From Tolypeutes matacus (lineage: Eukaryota; Chordata; Mammalia; Cingulata; Chlamyphoridae), in NCBI GenBank assembly GCA_026826555.1, contig JAKSZT010054308.1, positions 5,040,131 to 5,104,130 of the forward strand: DNA of 64,000 nt, given 5' to 3'. This document shows, piece by piece, positions 22,500 to 34,729 of this stretch. The position numbers and the translations under genes were made by a program. Below the pieces are notes generated by a model. That model did not search any database and was not told where the DNA came from. It was given only the letters and a program-made list of their open reading frames with translations. Each line of letters begins with the position of its first letter. Positions within the stretch are counted from its first letter, which is position 1.

Positions 22500-24384
22500 C
22501 ACCCTGTCCCTCCTGATGGCCCATTCCTCCCACCATCTCCTCTGCATGAACCATGCACTGTGTGGCCTTCCTCGGGTCCATGCTCCACGTCATCATTTGG
22601 TCCCAGTATGGAGATGTGTCAATACAAATGCAAACCCAGCCCTGAGAAAGTCTTAGTTACAAGGTGGTCATCCACAAGATCCAGAAAATGCACATATTAA
22701 TGTTTAGATTATTATCAAAGTGGAAGCATGAAATATAAAAATTGTAACTGAGAACTGGCAGGCTCCTGAAACTACATCTAAGCACACTAGTTTGAAAAAT
22801 AATATCCTAAGAGCAACTGGCCCAGATGGTAAAGGCAGCAGCACAAAAGGGTGTGTTTGTGTGTGTAGGTAGGGCAGACAGGGGGAAAAAGTCTATCTGG
22901 GGCAAATCAAAAGCCCCAAGAACCACAAAGATGTCATACCATGTGGCTGGCCCCCTCTGAATGGGAGAGGGCAACGGGATTCAAAAGGGCATCTCTCGTA
23001 GAACATGACATACCCCACTCATTGCAGACGATTTCTGATGTCACTTTCACAGAATTGGGGAGATGGACCTAAGTTTCCTAACCACAGCTGCCCAGGGTCA
23101 TGCTCTCGACTACTTTGCCCAGACAGCTGAGAGACCAAACAAAGAAAACAGACAAATCTTACTCAAGTGTTAAGGGTTCAAACAGTGCCCTGGCAAACAG
23201 AAAGCAAATTCAAAAGAAATATAACTACACTATTTTGAGGCAAATAGAACCAAATAGAAAGACTCCAAATGGGAAAGCAGAAAAAAACAGCATGAGGCAT
23301 ACACTAATATTTGGGCCAACAAAATAAAGGAAAGGATTTTATAAGTTTGCAAAAGACATAAAACCAGAGATGGAAGATAAACTGATAACAGAACATTTGA
23401 TTAACGGGGGTTGTGGGTGTGGGTGTGTGTATGTGGAATAATCGAGAGGAAAAGTAATTCCTTTGCAGAATAAAAAATGCAAATGACAGAATCAACAAAA
23501 AAAGGAAACCATATCGATGTGGAAGACAGGATGAAAAATAATATAGAAAACAAGAGAGGCAATTAGAACAAAGAAGAGCAATACGAACGGATAAAAGAAA
23601 TCAAACATGGATAACGAATGTCCCCAAGAAGAGAGAAGGAATGGAAAAGAAAAAAAATACTGTGGTTGACACCATGCATCTTCTCCCCCCAAATCCTCCT
23701 TCTTTTACTAACAGAATCCTAACTGATTCAGGTGTCAAGGAGAGATACATAATATCAGGGATGGGGGGTTCCGGTAGGCATGTGACCCTATCCTGGCCAG
23801 TGATGTGTAAGAAAAAGTCTACTGGGAGCTTATGAGAAGGAATTCTTCTCTGACAAGAGGAAGAAGGGTGAGGAAAACCTCCTGCCCCACGCTGCTTGCA
23901 GTCTCCTCCCTTTGCATGTGGCTGTGTGAGAACGTGCTACTGGAAAGTGGTAGGGCCCTCTTTGAGTGGAGGGAAGCTGGAGAGAAGGCAGAGGTGACCC
24001 AGAGCCCTGGTATCCCTGAGTGCTGACCCACCCCAGACACAGCTTATCTCGGCTTAGAAATTACCAGGCGAGCTACATGAGTGAGTTTACAGATATGGGA
24101 AAGAGCCTGGTGTACACAGGGGAACAGGAGTGGTTTTGGAGTTTGCTGGTTTGTTTGTATTTGAAAAATTATAGAGTGCAAAAAAGGAGTAGCTGGAGGT
24201 TGAGTTGGACATGTAGATTATAATTATACCAAGCACATGCACCTGTCTCTTCTTCCCGAAGCCCCTTAAAACCATAGTAAATTAATTTTGTTTAAGTGTA
24301 TAAATTCACAACGTCAAAGAGAGACTGGAAGGCAGCTAATAAACAGAACAGAGTGCCTGGAAGACAGAAAGAGATGGAAGAGCC
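22500..24384. other. No recognisable feature
   Basis: No exon, tRNA or classified repeat is seen. Short open frames here have no motif support. A GT-rich patch lies at 22850-22868 and 23410-23435. Confidence 0.4.
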
Positions 24385-24500
24385 AGACTTCAGACCAATT
24401 ACATCAGAATCTCTGGGGTAGTGCCCAGGAAACAGAATTTTTTTGTTTGTTTGCTACCCATGTGGGCCCAGTGCTTAACGAGGTTTGAGATCCGCTGACC
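24385..24500 (+). repeat. MER5-like hAT fragment
   Basis: Reads CCAATTACATCAGAATCTCTGGGG and GTGCCCAGGAAACAGAAT, and ends GAGGTTTGAGATCCGCTGACC. This is MER5-like with a T-rich insertion in the middle. Confidence 0.55.
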
Positions 24501-25314
24501 TAGGATACACACACAAGGGTGCAGAAGAGGATGGAGCCATCTGCCCAGAAGAACCCACTGCAACTCTGAACTCAGTCCAGATAGGAGGGAGGGGGGAGGG
24601 GTGTGAAAGAAACCGCGAGACTAATGAAGTCTGGGTAGGTAAAAGTCAACCCCCCAACCCACTCCCCAGCTCCAGGCACTGAACATCCAGGAGCCAGGAA
24701 TTTCCTCTTCAGAGGTCAATGAAAGAGAACGCTAATGAAACAAAAGCAAACTCAAATCCTGGAGAGGATGTCTGGGGAGAACTTGGATACCTACAATTGG
24801 TAATGGAGCCTCAGAGGAAAGTCCTCCTCATTCTGACATTTTGGGGTTTCCCAGCATAAATGCCAGCTCACTGCCCCCACCCCACAGTGAGTGGGACCTG
24901 AGTACCCAGAGAGTTCCCTGGCTCTTTTAAAAAATATGAGGACAACCAAGGATTACCAGATATGCGAGGAAAGTCAGCAACGTAAAGGAACAATTCTATC
25001 CACAGGGAGACAGGAAGAAGGAGGTGGTGGAAGGAGAGGCAGGAGTGGCAGCATGAAGGAGCAAATTCGTCACATAGAGTAGCAGGAAGTCAGTGCATGA
25101 TGTCTCAGTTTGAAAAATCCAGAAGCACCCTTACGAGCATTACCGAGAAACATAGAAGTAACCACAGAAGAACTAAAAGCAGAAATAATATTAAAGGGGT
25201 TGCCTCCGGGGCCAGGTGAGGACTAAGTCTTTTTCAGTATATTTTTGAAAAACCATATGCATGTATGACTGATTATATAAATAACATATTTGTTTTATAT
25301 TATGTTAACGAACT

Positions 25315-25490
25315 CAAGCACTTCTTAAACTTGAATGCATACGATTCACCTGGCAATCTTGTTAAAGAGGAGATTCTGAGCAGTAAGTCTGGTGGGGAGC
25401 TGTGATTCTGCAATTATTACAAGCTCCTGGTGTTTGTGGGGCTTGGTGGCAATGTCGCTAGTCTGGGACCACACTGAGTAGATGCGCTGT
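25315..25490 (+). repeat. MER5-like hAT DNA transposon
   Basis: Reads ACTTGAATGCATACGATTCACCTGG, CTTGTTAAAGAGGAGATTCTG, TACAAGCTCCTGGTG, and ends TGGGACCACACTGAGTAG. Follows the MER5A-type pattern end to end. Confidence 0.65.
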
Positions 25491-25556
25491 AGTTGACGCT
25501 GAATGCCAGGCTGAGGCATCTGAAATAAATTCTGTTTTATTTCTGAAATCACAAAG

Positions 25557-25918
25557 CTTTTTTTTTTTTCTCCCAGAGATGGCTCCCTCATTGTTTGTGC
25601 TTGTTGTCTGCTCATTGGGTTTTTTTTTTTGCTTGTCTGCTTGTTGCTGTTGTTTTTTTTCTCTCTCATTGTCTGCTTGTTGTCTGTTTTTTCTTTAGGA
25701 GGCACAGGGAACCGAACCTGGGACCTCCCATGTGGGAGGCCAACACTCAAGTGCTTGAGCCATATCTGCTTCCTGTTCATTTTTGTTTTTTCTTATTGTG
25801 TGTTTGTTGTTTTTGCTCATTGTCTGCTCGTTTGTTTTTTTAGGCGTCACTGGGACCCAGCCCAGGACCTCCCATGTGGGAGGCGAGTGCTCAACTGCTA
25901 GCGCCACATCCGCTCCCT
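25557..25918 (-). mobile_element. Dimeric tRNA-derived SINE
   Basis: Two tRNA-like heads lie in tandem on the minus strand. Their + strand complements are GGAACCGAACCTGGGACCTCCC near 25709 and GCCCAGGACCTCCCATGTGGG near 25860. Each is followed by a tail rich in AACAA/GACAA; the + strand shows repeated TTGTCTGCTCATTG and TTGTTTTT. The heads match the two units at 59204-59446. Confidence 0.8.
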
Positions 25919-26299
25919 CATGAAGCTTTTTGAACACAGAGAGGAGCTTTAGGAAGATTAATCGTGGTTTTTGGGAGACCCTTGAGGCTGCCAGGCCAGT
26001 CAGGAGATGTGATAATCCAGGCAAGAGGTGAAGGGCCAAATCGGGCGGTGATGGAGGGCAGAGGCGACAGGACAGTGGAATCACTGGGCAAAGGATGAGA
26101 TTTGAAGGGTGAAGGCAAGAAGGACACCAGCTCTCCAGCGGAGGGTGCTGGGCCATAGCAGACCCTGGGCAGGAAGGTGAGCCCCAGGCTGGGCGGGCTG
26201 AGCGTGAAGGGTGGCAATGCAGAGCAAGCTCAGAAGGGGCAGAAATTGGGGGGAGGTGGCCGGCAACAGGAGCCACCCCTCACTCACAGAAGCCAAAAG

Positions 26300-29200
26300 A
26301 ATGTCCTGTGTTAGGGGCGCACCCACGGCCTGCACCTGACCAGGGTTCCAGCTGTCGCGTCACACTGCGGCCATTTGGGTACACCCCTCTTCACTTTTTT
26401 GCATGCCGCTCTCCACTTTTTGGCTCCTCCCTCCAATCTTTTTTTTTTTTTTTTCCCCTTAGCAGTAGTAGGATAATTTAATGTAAAGCAAAAGGACACA
26501 CACAAGATGGGGTGTGGGTGTGCTGGTATGAGTTGCATGAGTCGTGTCTGCTGGGGCTGGGGATACTGTTTTTTTAAGGCTGAGCTCCCCCCGCTTCCCT
26601 TTCCATGTAAATTAGGACTTATAAGTCCCAGCATTCTCATTGGTGTGTCGTATGCAGAAGAGGGATTGAAAACTACAACTTTTTACTGGCTCCCTATGGA
26701 GTGGGAACTGTTTATCACAAAGAAACTTCAGTAGTACTGGAAGAAAACTATTTTTCTAATATATTTTACAAGGACATAAGATTCCCACTGGAATCAAGAT
26801 TATCTTCCTATTATCATTTTATAAATAACATTTCCCTTAGTAGTAAACATAAGTCTACACATTTACAATAGTCTTAGGAAATAAATACTTGTGATTATGC
26901 ACAGTAATTTATGACAAACCACTTTTTTTTTTTTTTTAAACTTACTTTCTTTTTTTTTTTTTTTTTTTAATTTATTTTATTTTATTTTATTATTTTTTAC
27001 CGGGAGGTCTGGGGGATTGAACCCGGGTCCCTCCATATGGGAGACGGACGCCCAACCAGTTGAGCCACATCCGACCCAAACCAGTTTTTTTTTAAAACAG
27101 AAGTTTAACACCTTGATAAAAATTCTGATTAGAATAAAATGTGACTGAAATTTAAAACATTGTCAAAATATCATCCCATTTAAACTTTTCTGCAGTTTAC
27201 ATAAGTATCATATTTTTCAGTTTTGGAATATATTTTCCATTGTGAATTAAAATAAAAATATATTGATAACTTTAATTTTCATAAACATATATATTTAAAC
27301 ACCTCACTTTTTAAAAGGTGAAAGAACAAATTCTTTTGTAACAGTTTGCAATAAAAGATATCCCCAAAGGTTTTATTAGCATATTAAAGGTTGTCAGGTC
27401 TGAACAGTATATTTAAACAGGGCTGTTTATTACAGTGACAAGTTAGTAAAATAGTTTGGAAAAGACAACTTCCAAAATAGCAGTGGCTTTGTACTTTTTT
27501 TAAACCATTAAGGATATGACGAAGCCATTTTGATAAGGCACAGATTCTTTGTTCTTTATATATATTGATTATTTCAAAAGGACTTTTATGTCCCTCCACT
27601 CAAAATAGACCAACCATTTAAGAAAACTGAGTTACTTTAACAGAGAGAGAAAGTCAAATTTTAGTTTTGTATTAGTGCACCATTTGCACTAATAAGATTT
27701 GGTAAACAAATCTTAGTTAGCATAGATCATAACAGATTGAGGTGTGGCAGCTGACAGGTTTTTCTGCTATAAAGTTACTTTTTGTTATCAATATCAACTT
27801 ACAGATTTTTACTTACAATTTGGCAATTGGATTATTATTCTCATCCCAAAGTTGTTAAAAAGGTTTAAATTGGGGAATTACAGGACAAATTATGCAAACT
27901 AAGTTTTTTTCTGTTACATTTCCTCTGTCCCTATCATTCTTAATTTTCAAGCCTTAGCTAAACTTATATTTCTCTATCTTATCACACCTAGCCCTTCCCT
28001 CATAGCTCTCTCAAAGAGAAGGTCCTGAGGTGGGACGTGGGGCAGGGTAGGTGGAGTAGTCTAGGAAAAACCTTTTTTTCCTCCCAATAGTGTCTATATT
28101 CAGATTTCTATATGACCTTTTCATCCTGTTTGGCTTTTCTAGAGAGGTATGAGCATAACATAAATAAATGGCAGGTACCTCAGAGGTCAGGGTTTTGATA
28201 AAATGCCATAAGGCACCTTGGTCCATTTTTCCTGTTGCGTACAGAAAAGGTCTAATTGGAGTATGGTATCATAATTAAGTGTTACATTTTCTGGTTATGT
28301 CTCTCCATCTTCCAATTTATATTGGGGCGATGAGGTGTTACAGAGGGAGAAATACCCATGTCCTGCTATTCTGCTAGGCCAGTACTGACCTATGAAAGAG
28401 GAAGATAAGAAAGGAGAGATACAGCAGGTCCTCATGGAGAGTTCCCAAATGAGTGTGGGGTCCCTACGAGGGCTCTCCTTTCACTTCCTGGATTCCAGTT
28501 TGAGACCTAGTGTCCTAGGTCTTTACTGGCCAGGGGCCCCCAGGGGTCCCTGGAACCTGACGACTGCTTGAGCATTTCCGAGGTTTGAGAGGACAGGAGA
28601 GTCTGAGGCGGAACTGTTGGGCACTAAAATGGCTGTCCAGTCGCCTCTGATTGAGATAGATACAGGTCAGAAGGGTTTCTAAGATGAAGAAGAGCACATG
28701 TCCCTGGAGGGTGCTTCTGAGGGTATCTGAACTATCTTTAGGGTGGTACATAAGGATTTGGAGAGAATGTACCTTGGAAGGAGTTGGGTCATATCCCATG
28801 ACCAATACCATATCTGGCTCTCCCAGCGAAATGGTGAGGTCGGAGATCGTGATGACAAAGGAGCACATGGCAGGAAAAAAAGCAGCTAACTAGCATTAGC
28901 AGATCACAAGGGGTGGTTAAATGAGAGATCCATGGGCTCAACTGCTTGTAGTTGGACCGTGGATCACCACAGAGAAAACAAAATCCCCCTGAATGGTGGA
29001 TTGGGTAGTGGGGACCTGCTATGTAGAGGAAGAAGCTTGCTGTCTCAGAACCAAAGAACATATCTAAGCTGTGAGAGAAGTAAGGTTGAGAGTATTAAAG
29101 AAAAAAAAAAAAGGCAGCAAAGAACTGTTTTTGCATGTCAGTGGGACAGGAAATGCAGCTAGTGAACTCCTTGACTTGGGTAATTTCTCAGTCAGACCCC

Positions 29201-29860
29201 TATTAGCCATCACCCAAGTGACCCTTGAATTTGCATGGTTTGAGGAACAAGTCCTCCACCACCCACCGGGGAGGGGAGCCATGGTCAGGGGGATGGGTCA
29301 AGTTTATGCTCTGTGGCTGAAAGGACAGAGCTCAAAGGAGTAGGTAGGAAAGTGGGGGCAAGTAGACAGGCCGATGCTTACTTTTCCTGTCCCTTCGTTG
29401 GTCACCAAAATCTGATGTCGGAGAGGCCCTGGGAGGTCTTGGAGAAAGACCTCAACCTAGGGTAGGAGCGTTCTTGACACAGTGAGAAAGAATTCAAGGA
29501 CTAGTCATATAGTAGCAGGAGAATTCAATGAAAAGTGAAAGCACACACTCAAGATGGGAGTGCGGATGTGCTCCTATGAGTTGTGTGAGTCGCCTCCTTC
29601 CTCCAATCTTAACACTACATTAGTAAGCTTATGACCTAAAGGCTGACCAGAAGAGCCAAGACAACTCTGGCCTCAGGAAGATGGGCCCGGCCCCCAGGGC
29701 CCCAGAAGAGACCTCATTCTCTAGGAGACACTGATTTCCCCATGGCCAGGGCTCAGAGCCTCACCTCACGTGTCCCCGCACGGGTCAGGGTGAGGCAGAG
29801 CAGCAGGGAAGATGGGGACTCTCCCTCAGGGTAACTTTTTTTTAAAAATTGGGAAACTAA
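26300..29860 (-). mobile_element. Class I ERV remnant A (minus strand), gene-less
   Basis: Two related LTR-like blocks flank non-coding sequence. The right block (about 29412-29860) contains GAATTCAATGAAAAGTGAAAGCACACACTCAAGATGGGAG. The left block (about 26300-26640) has the diverged equivalent near 26475-26560. Left of 29412 the + strand reads CCCTTCGTTGGTCACCAAAATC, which on the minus strand looks like an LTR end followed by a TGGTGACCAACG primer-binding site. The interior (26650-28260) is homologous to the AT-rich leader of ERV B at 35450-36430. No pol or env was found, so this copy has lost its genes. Boundaries are approximate. Confidence 0.5.
26934..27077 (-). mobile_element. tRNA-derived SINE
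   Basis: The + strand shows a T-run, then (TTTTA)n, then GGGATTGAACCCGGGTCCCTCC and GAGCCACATCC, the complement of the SINE head. Flanks ACAAACCACTTTT (from 26914) and CCAAACCAGTTTT (from 27077) are an imperfect target duplication. Confidence 0.88.
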
Positions 29861-30079
29861 AATATATTTATGCATTTTCTTAAAAGTAATGCATGTGCAT
29901 GGTAAGCTAATGGACAAGTATTACAACAGATTTAAAGTTAAAATTAAATTCTTTCCTATTCCACTATCTGACCATCTCCAAAAGTAAGCATCATCAATAG
30001 ATTCTCACCATCTGACTCTTACAATTTTCTACAATTTCTTTTATAATTTTTCATAGATTGTTTTATGTGATTAAAACAA

Positions 30080-30960
30080 TTTTTTTTTATCCGAGTACCA
30101 GGTATACAACCTAACATTTTCCTTTTTAAACCACAATCAGAAATATGTTTCAGTGCTGTTAATTTCAGTCACAATGTTGGGCTAACATCACCACCATCCC
30201 TTACCAAAAGATTTCCATTATCCCAAATAGAACTTCTGTACATTTTAAGCCTTAGCTTCCTATTCCCTATCCCCACCCCATCCCCTGGTAACCGATATTC
30301 TAGATTATGACTCTATGAATTTGCTATTCTAATTATTTGTATCAATGAGATTATACAATACTTGTACTTTTGTAACTGACTTATGTCACTCAACTTGATG
30401 TCTTCAAGGTTCATTCATGTTGTTGCATGTGTCAGAACTTCTTTCCTTCCTATGACTGAATAATATTCCATTGTGTGTATCTTCCACATTTTGTCTATCC
30501 ATTCTTCGGCTGATGGGCACTTGGGTTGCTTCCATCTTTTGTCAATTGCATGTTGTTGTTGGGTGAATTGTTCTACATATTTCTGTTAGGTTGAGTTGGT
30601 TTAGAGTATTCAAGTCTTCTATTTCTTCACTAATCTTCTGTCTTGATGTTCTATCCATTATTGAAAGTGGTGTATTGAAGTCTCTTACTATTAATGTAGA
30701 ACTCAATTTCTCCTTTCAAACCTGTCAGTATTTGCTTCATATATTTTGGGGCTCTGCTGTTAGGTGTATATATATATATTTATAATTGTTATGTCTTCTT
30801 GTTGAGTTGATCCCTTTTTCAGAATATAATGGCTATCTTTGTCCCCTGTAACTGTTTTTGACTTAAGTAGATTTTATCTGATATTAGTATAGCTACCCCA
30901 GCTCTCTTTTGGTTACTACTTGCATGGGAGATATATATATATATTTTTCCCATTGTTTTG
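30080..30960 (-). repeat. Old L1, 3' end joined to an endonuclease-region piece
   Basis: 30080-30570 is the complement of an L1 3' part (TATTCCATTGTGTGTATC, GGGCACTTGGGTTGCTTCCATC). 30570-30960 matches an L1 ORF2 5' region (TATTGAAGTCTCTTACTATT, TATTTTGGGGCTCTGCTGTTAGGTG). The middle of the element is deleted. (TA)n patches lie at 30764-30780 and 30930-30945. Confidence 0.65.
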
Positions 30961-30964
30961 AAGC

Positions 30965-31900
30965 CGGATTCCTCTAGGTTCTTGGCTATGTTGCATAAAA
31001 GAATTTAAGAACATGCTGGTTTAGTTAGGCCAGTAGTCTATTGAGGAAAATGGGAGAAGAGAATAAAAACGGGAGAAAATAACAGATTACGGATCCTTGG
31101 GAGTAGGTGCAGGCTGCTCCAGGCAGAGAGAGAGATTTGGCTTGTGTGGTTACTTTCTAAACCATTAATTATTCCTCCCCTTGCTAATGTTCAGGGGAGG
31201 GGTCCCAGGTGTTTGCTGTCAATTCCCCAGGGGGGCCCAATGATAAGGCCCCTTGAGAGTATCTGGGACTTTTCCTTGACCCCAGATGAAATCTCATTCC
31301 AAATGGAGTTCTCATGGCTGGATTCTCGTGGGGTTCTTCCAGCAGCCTTCTTGGTTGTGGTCTTTCCCTCAGGGGGTTTCCAGGCAAGGTTCTGTGGCCA
31401 CGTATTTCACGGCCAGGTTTTATTTAATTTAATTAATTAATTTATTTTTGTAGGTGGTTGTCTTTTTGTTTTTGTTTTTTTAACTTTATTTTGTACATTT
31501 AATAATTGAAAATATAAACAATTAAAAACTAAAAAGTAAACACAGATGAATAAATATATACATTTCTCAATTAAATGTAATGGATACATAATTTTTTTTT
31601 TTAAATCAAACAATATATTACACAATATATTTGGTTCATAGTGATGCATTCATACAGTATTTGTCCTTTTGTAGTCTGGCTTGCTTCACTCAACATAATG
31701 TCCTCCAGGTTCATCCATGTTGCCATATGCTTTATGACTTCATTTCTTCTTACAGCTGCCTAATATTCCATCGTGTGACTAGACCACAGTTGGTTTATCC
31801 ATTCATCTGTTGATGGATACCTGGACGGCCAGGTTTTAGACTAGCCTTCCCATTCCCTAAACTAGCCTGCCTCAACTACCCCTCAGAGGGCTTACACCCT
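30965..31900 (-). mobile_element. ERV B left (3') LTR, split by an L1
   Basis: 30972-31155 is about 90 percent identical by eye to 52302-52487: CCTCTAGGTTCTTGGC, AGAATTTAAGAACATGCTGG, AACAGATTACGGATCC, GAGATTTGGCTTGTGTGG. This makes the two blocks the LTRs of one minus-strand provirus. The outer edge near 30965 abuts the old L1. The inner edge near the purine-rich complement around 31840-31900 is approximate. A truncated L1 occupies 31423-31824. Confidence 0.55.
31423..31824 (-). mobile_element. 5'-truncated L1 insertion
   Basis: This is the 3' terminal part of the same young L1 subfamily as 36687-49524. The T-rich end faces left; it then carries the short 3' UTR and the last ORF2 codons. 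It is flanked by an exact 14-bp target duplication ACGGCCAGGTTTTA at 31409-31422 and 31825-31838. This is the cleanest retrotransposition footprint in the window. Confidence 0.93.
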
Positions 31901-31979
31901 TATTCTTAAGGGGGTGCTGAAGGACGAGGTCATTCTTCTGTAATAAGTTCCTACTGGCTAGGGGCAGTAGGCCCTACCT

Positions 31980-32467
31980 AACAAGGTCTAAAACCCTCTT
32001 GCTAACTCTATCACGATTGGGGGAAGACGAGCTGGATGAAATCGCCGCATGGCTAATAAGGCATTGATTGTGGGAGAAATAAACTTAATTAGAAATTTGA
32101 AGATATATAGTCCCACTAAAATGATACTAGACCACAAGTGTAGGAAAAGCCAGATGCGTCCAAAGGCTGTATCTTCCCAAAGTTGATGGGCTTTACCTTG
32201 CAGGTTTCAAATGCTGTTTAGGACTATTTCAGAGTGATTTACATAGAAACAGCTTTCTTCCTTAAGGAACAGACATGTTCCTCCCTGTGCTGCTGTTGGC
32301 ATGCTTAGTGCCCTGCGATTTTGCTTCCCCACAGCGGCAAGAAAGTCTGTTTCCCGTTTTAGAGCTTCTAAGGTACGGCTAGTTTCTTGTATGCTGTTAG
32401 TTAGCTGTAGGGAGAGATTGTAGCAGACCAGTGGGGCTTGGTATAAACGGCTAACCCTAGTTCTCAC
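31980..32467 (-). pseudogene. ERV B env transmembrane-subunit remnant
   Basis: On the minus strand, 32467-32207 is open for 86 codons. It has a heptad-rich stretch (LTNSIQETSRTLEALKRE), then a region in the position of the immunosuppressive-type domain, then CLFLKEESCFYVN. In gamma-type ERVs the latter is a C-x6-C-C motif linking SU and TM; here the first of the paired cysteines is serine. The segment after the stop (32206 to about 31980) still looks like a hydrophobic anchor in another frame. No surface subunit is seen. This is a broken fossil with no entry function implied. Confidence 0.7.
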
Positions 32468-33379
32468 GGAAGTGGTTATGTCTAAGACAGCTTAGACGGG
32501 GGATGAGAAGAGGCACTGCCCTTTTAGTTATTGTATAGGGAGAAAATATAGGAAATGGAAACAGACAAGATTTCTTAAGGGGTGTCTGGCTTGCTCTCCC
32601 CCTAGCAATAGGCATTTGGGCTAGAGTTAGAGGGAACAGCTGGCCTTGACACAGACACTACTTAGCTTTGTCTCTTGAAGAGGTATTTCAGGTCATCCAA
32701 TGGCTGGCACTCATATGTCCCATTAGGTTTTGGCTCTAATTGAGAGTGAGGTCTGTTGTCCTGCCAGGTTTTGATCAGAATCTGGTTTCCAGGTCGTGGG
32801 TGAGGAAAAGGTTGCCCATAGACCATCCTAAAGGGGCCAAGCTGAAATGGGTCCTAGCCACCTTGTTTCCTCTTTCCCTCCTGGTGGGAAAATGCTTAGC
32901 CCTGGCAGGATGGCATGTGAGTCTGCCAGTCCTCCCCAGGGTATGAGTGGGACAGGTTCTGAAATAAGGGCTAGGAGGGAGATGTGGGTTTGAGCTGCAG
33001 CTCATCTTTAAATCTGGCCTGCTTGAGTAGTTTTGGTCAAGAGTCTCAAGGCAGGAATGGAAAAGGGGTACCTCAGGTCTGACCTTGGGCCCTCTGCCAG
33101 TAGCAGGGTGGCTGGGTTGAGGGTCTGACATACCGTTAGCTGCACCTCAGGGGTCTCTAGTAATTGAGCCTGTTATTTAATCAACCAGCTATCTGTAAGC
33201 CATTGGTGGCCCCTGGTGTGGGGTGAAGACTGTGAGAGGTTGCCCCCAAGTTAATTTGGTGGCTTGCTCAATTAAAAGGACTATTGCCCCCACAGCTCTC
33301 AGGTAAGGTGGCCATCCCTGCGCTGTGTTATCCAGAGGTTTGGAGAAATAAGCTACTGGTTGAGAAATGTCACCTAGTT

Positions 33380-34100
33380 TCTAGACTAACCTTCTAGAGC
33401 CACTCCTTTCATCTCAGTTACATTTAGAAAGAAAGGCTTGTTTAAGTTAGGGATTCTTAAGGCTGGAGGGCTAATTAAAGCCTGTTTTAAGGCATGGAAG
33501 GCAATTTCCTCGTTATTTCCTAAGGGATAGTTATCAGCCCCTGCAATAGCACAGTACAGGAGCCGGGCTAATCCACCAAACCTGGGTATCCACAGTCTAC
33601 AGTAACCGGCCATTCCTAGGAAAGCCCACAGTTGTTTATTTTAGGCTGGGGATTACTAGTCATAGCTTGAACTCCTTCTGGGGAGAGAGAGCAGACCTTT
33701 CCCCTGGGGTGAAAAGAAACCCTAAACAGGAGACTTTCTGCTAAGAGATTTGGGCCTTGGATGCCAATACTCTGTATCCTCTATTGGCTAGGAAATTAAG
33801 GACTAAAATGGTGTTGGCATCAGAAACTTTCTTTGTTGGACTGCAAAGCAACAGATCATCCACTTATGGCAGGAGGGCACTCTGAGGCAAGTAAAGGTCA
33901 GTTAGGTCCTGAGCTAAGTCATTCCAAAAAATACGGGGGCGGTCCCAGAAACCTTGAGGCAACACGGTCCACATAAGCTGGACTGGAGGTTTAAAGTTGG
34001 ACTCCTGCCATTCAAAGGCAAAAAGGAATAGGGAGTCCGGGTGGAGCAGAATGCAGAAAAAGGCATCCTTTAAGTTAGAACAGTAAACCAAGCTGTAGTT
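33380..34100 (-). pseudogene. ERV B reverse transcriptase remnant
   Basis: Minus-strand RT fragments are 34091-33864, with LKDAFFCILLHPDS and LPQGF, and 33613-33386, with YCRLWIPRFGGLARLLY (connection region). They are gamma-type (class I). The catalytic x-V-D-D block near 33855-33865 is preceded by a stop where a tyrosine is expected, and frames shift between the pieces. RNase H, integrase and SU are not recognisable between here and the env remnant, so a large internal deletion is inferred. Confidence 0.75.
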
Positions 34101-34104
34101 AATA

Positions 34105-34725
34105 GACCTAAGCTCCAGATTTGCAATACCTTACATGTTATCTCTCCATGGGAACAGGCCATAATGCCAATTGTGTTGGTTTAAGTTCTACTCACAGTAC
34201 TCTGGTAATTGTTGCTCCACTTGGCATGTCCTTCACACAGCCAGCATGCTGCAGCACAGTTGATCTTAGAGGGAAGCTAGGAAGGTAAGGCTCCAGTATT
34301 TCACCCACATGGTGCATAGGGCACTTCAGCACTATGAAACAGCCAGTGTGGAGGCAATGTCCATTGTACATCTGGCCATATCGAGCCATCACTGGCTGCT
34401 GCAGGAGTCTGAAACTGCAAGGTACTCTCCATGCACTTCAGGAGCACAACCAGAGATGTAGTCGATACCTTTATTGTTTTAGAGGTCAGTGACCAACCTG
34501 GCCAATAACTCAAATGGAGAGGCAAAATGCAGGGTATTTGGGTCTGGTTTGAATGCACAAGAGTTTGACAGTACTGAAGTCTATCTTTTAAAATTTTCGT
34601 ACACTTTGTAAACACTTCCAATGCAGTTTATAACATATCAAATGAACTTAACCTTTTAGTACTTTGCTTTTTTACTTCTACATCTTTACCATGATGGCAT
34701 TAATTAACAGGTATATTAGCCAGCC
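34105..34725. other. Unidentified insert within ERV B
   Basis: A 106-codon minus-strand open frame (34621-34301) lacks any recognised motif. The stretch sits between ERV B pol and an LTR and could be a retrocopy fragment or another repeat. No call is made. Confidence 0.35.
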
Positions 34726-34729
34726 CAAG

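Noticed and set aside
25695..26276. 193-codon minus-strand frame
   Set aside because: It crosses the SINE dimer and ERV A LTR and has no coherent domain.
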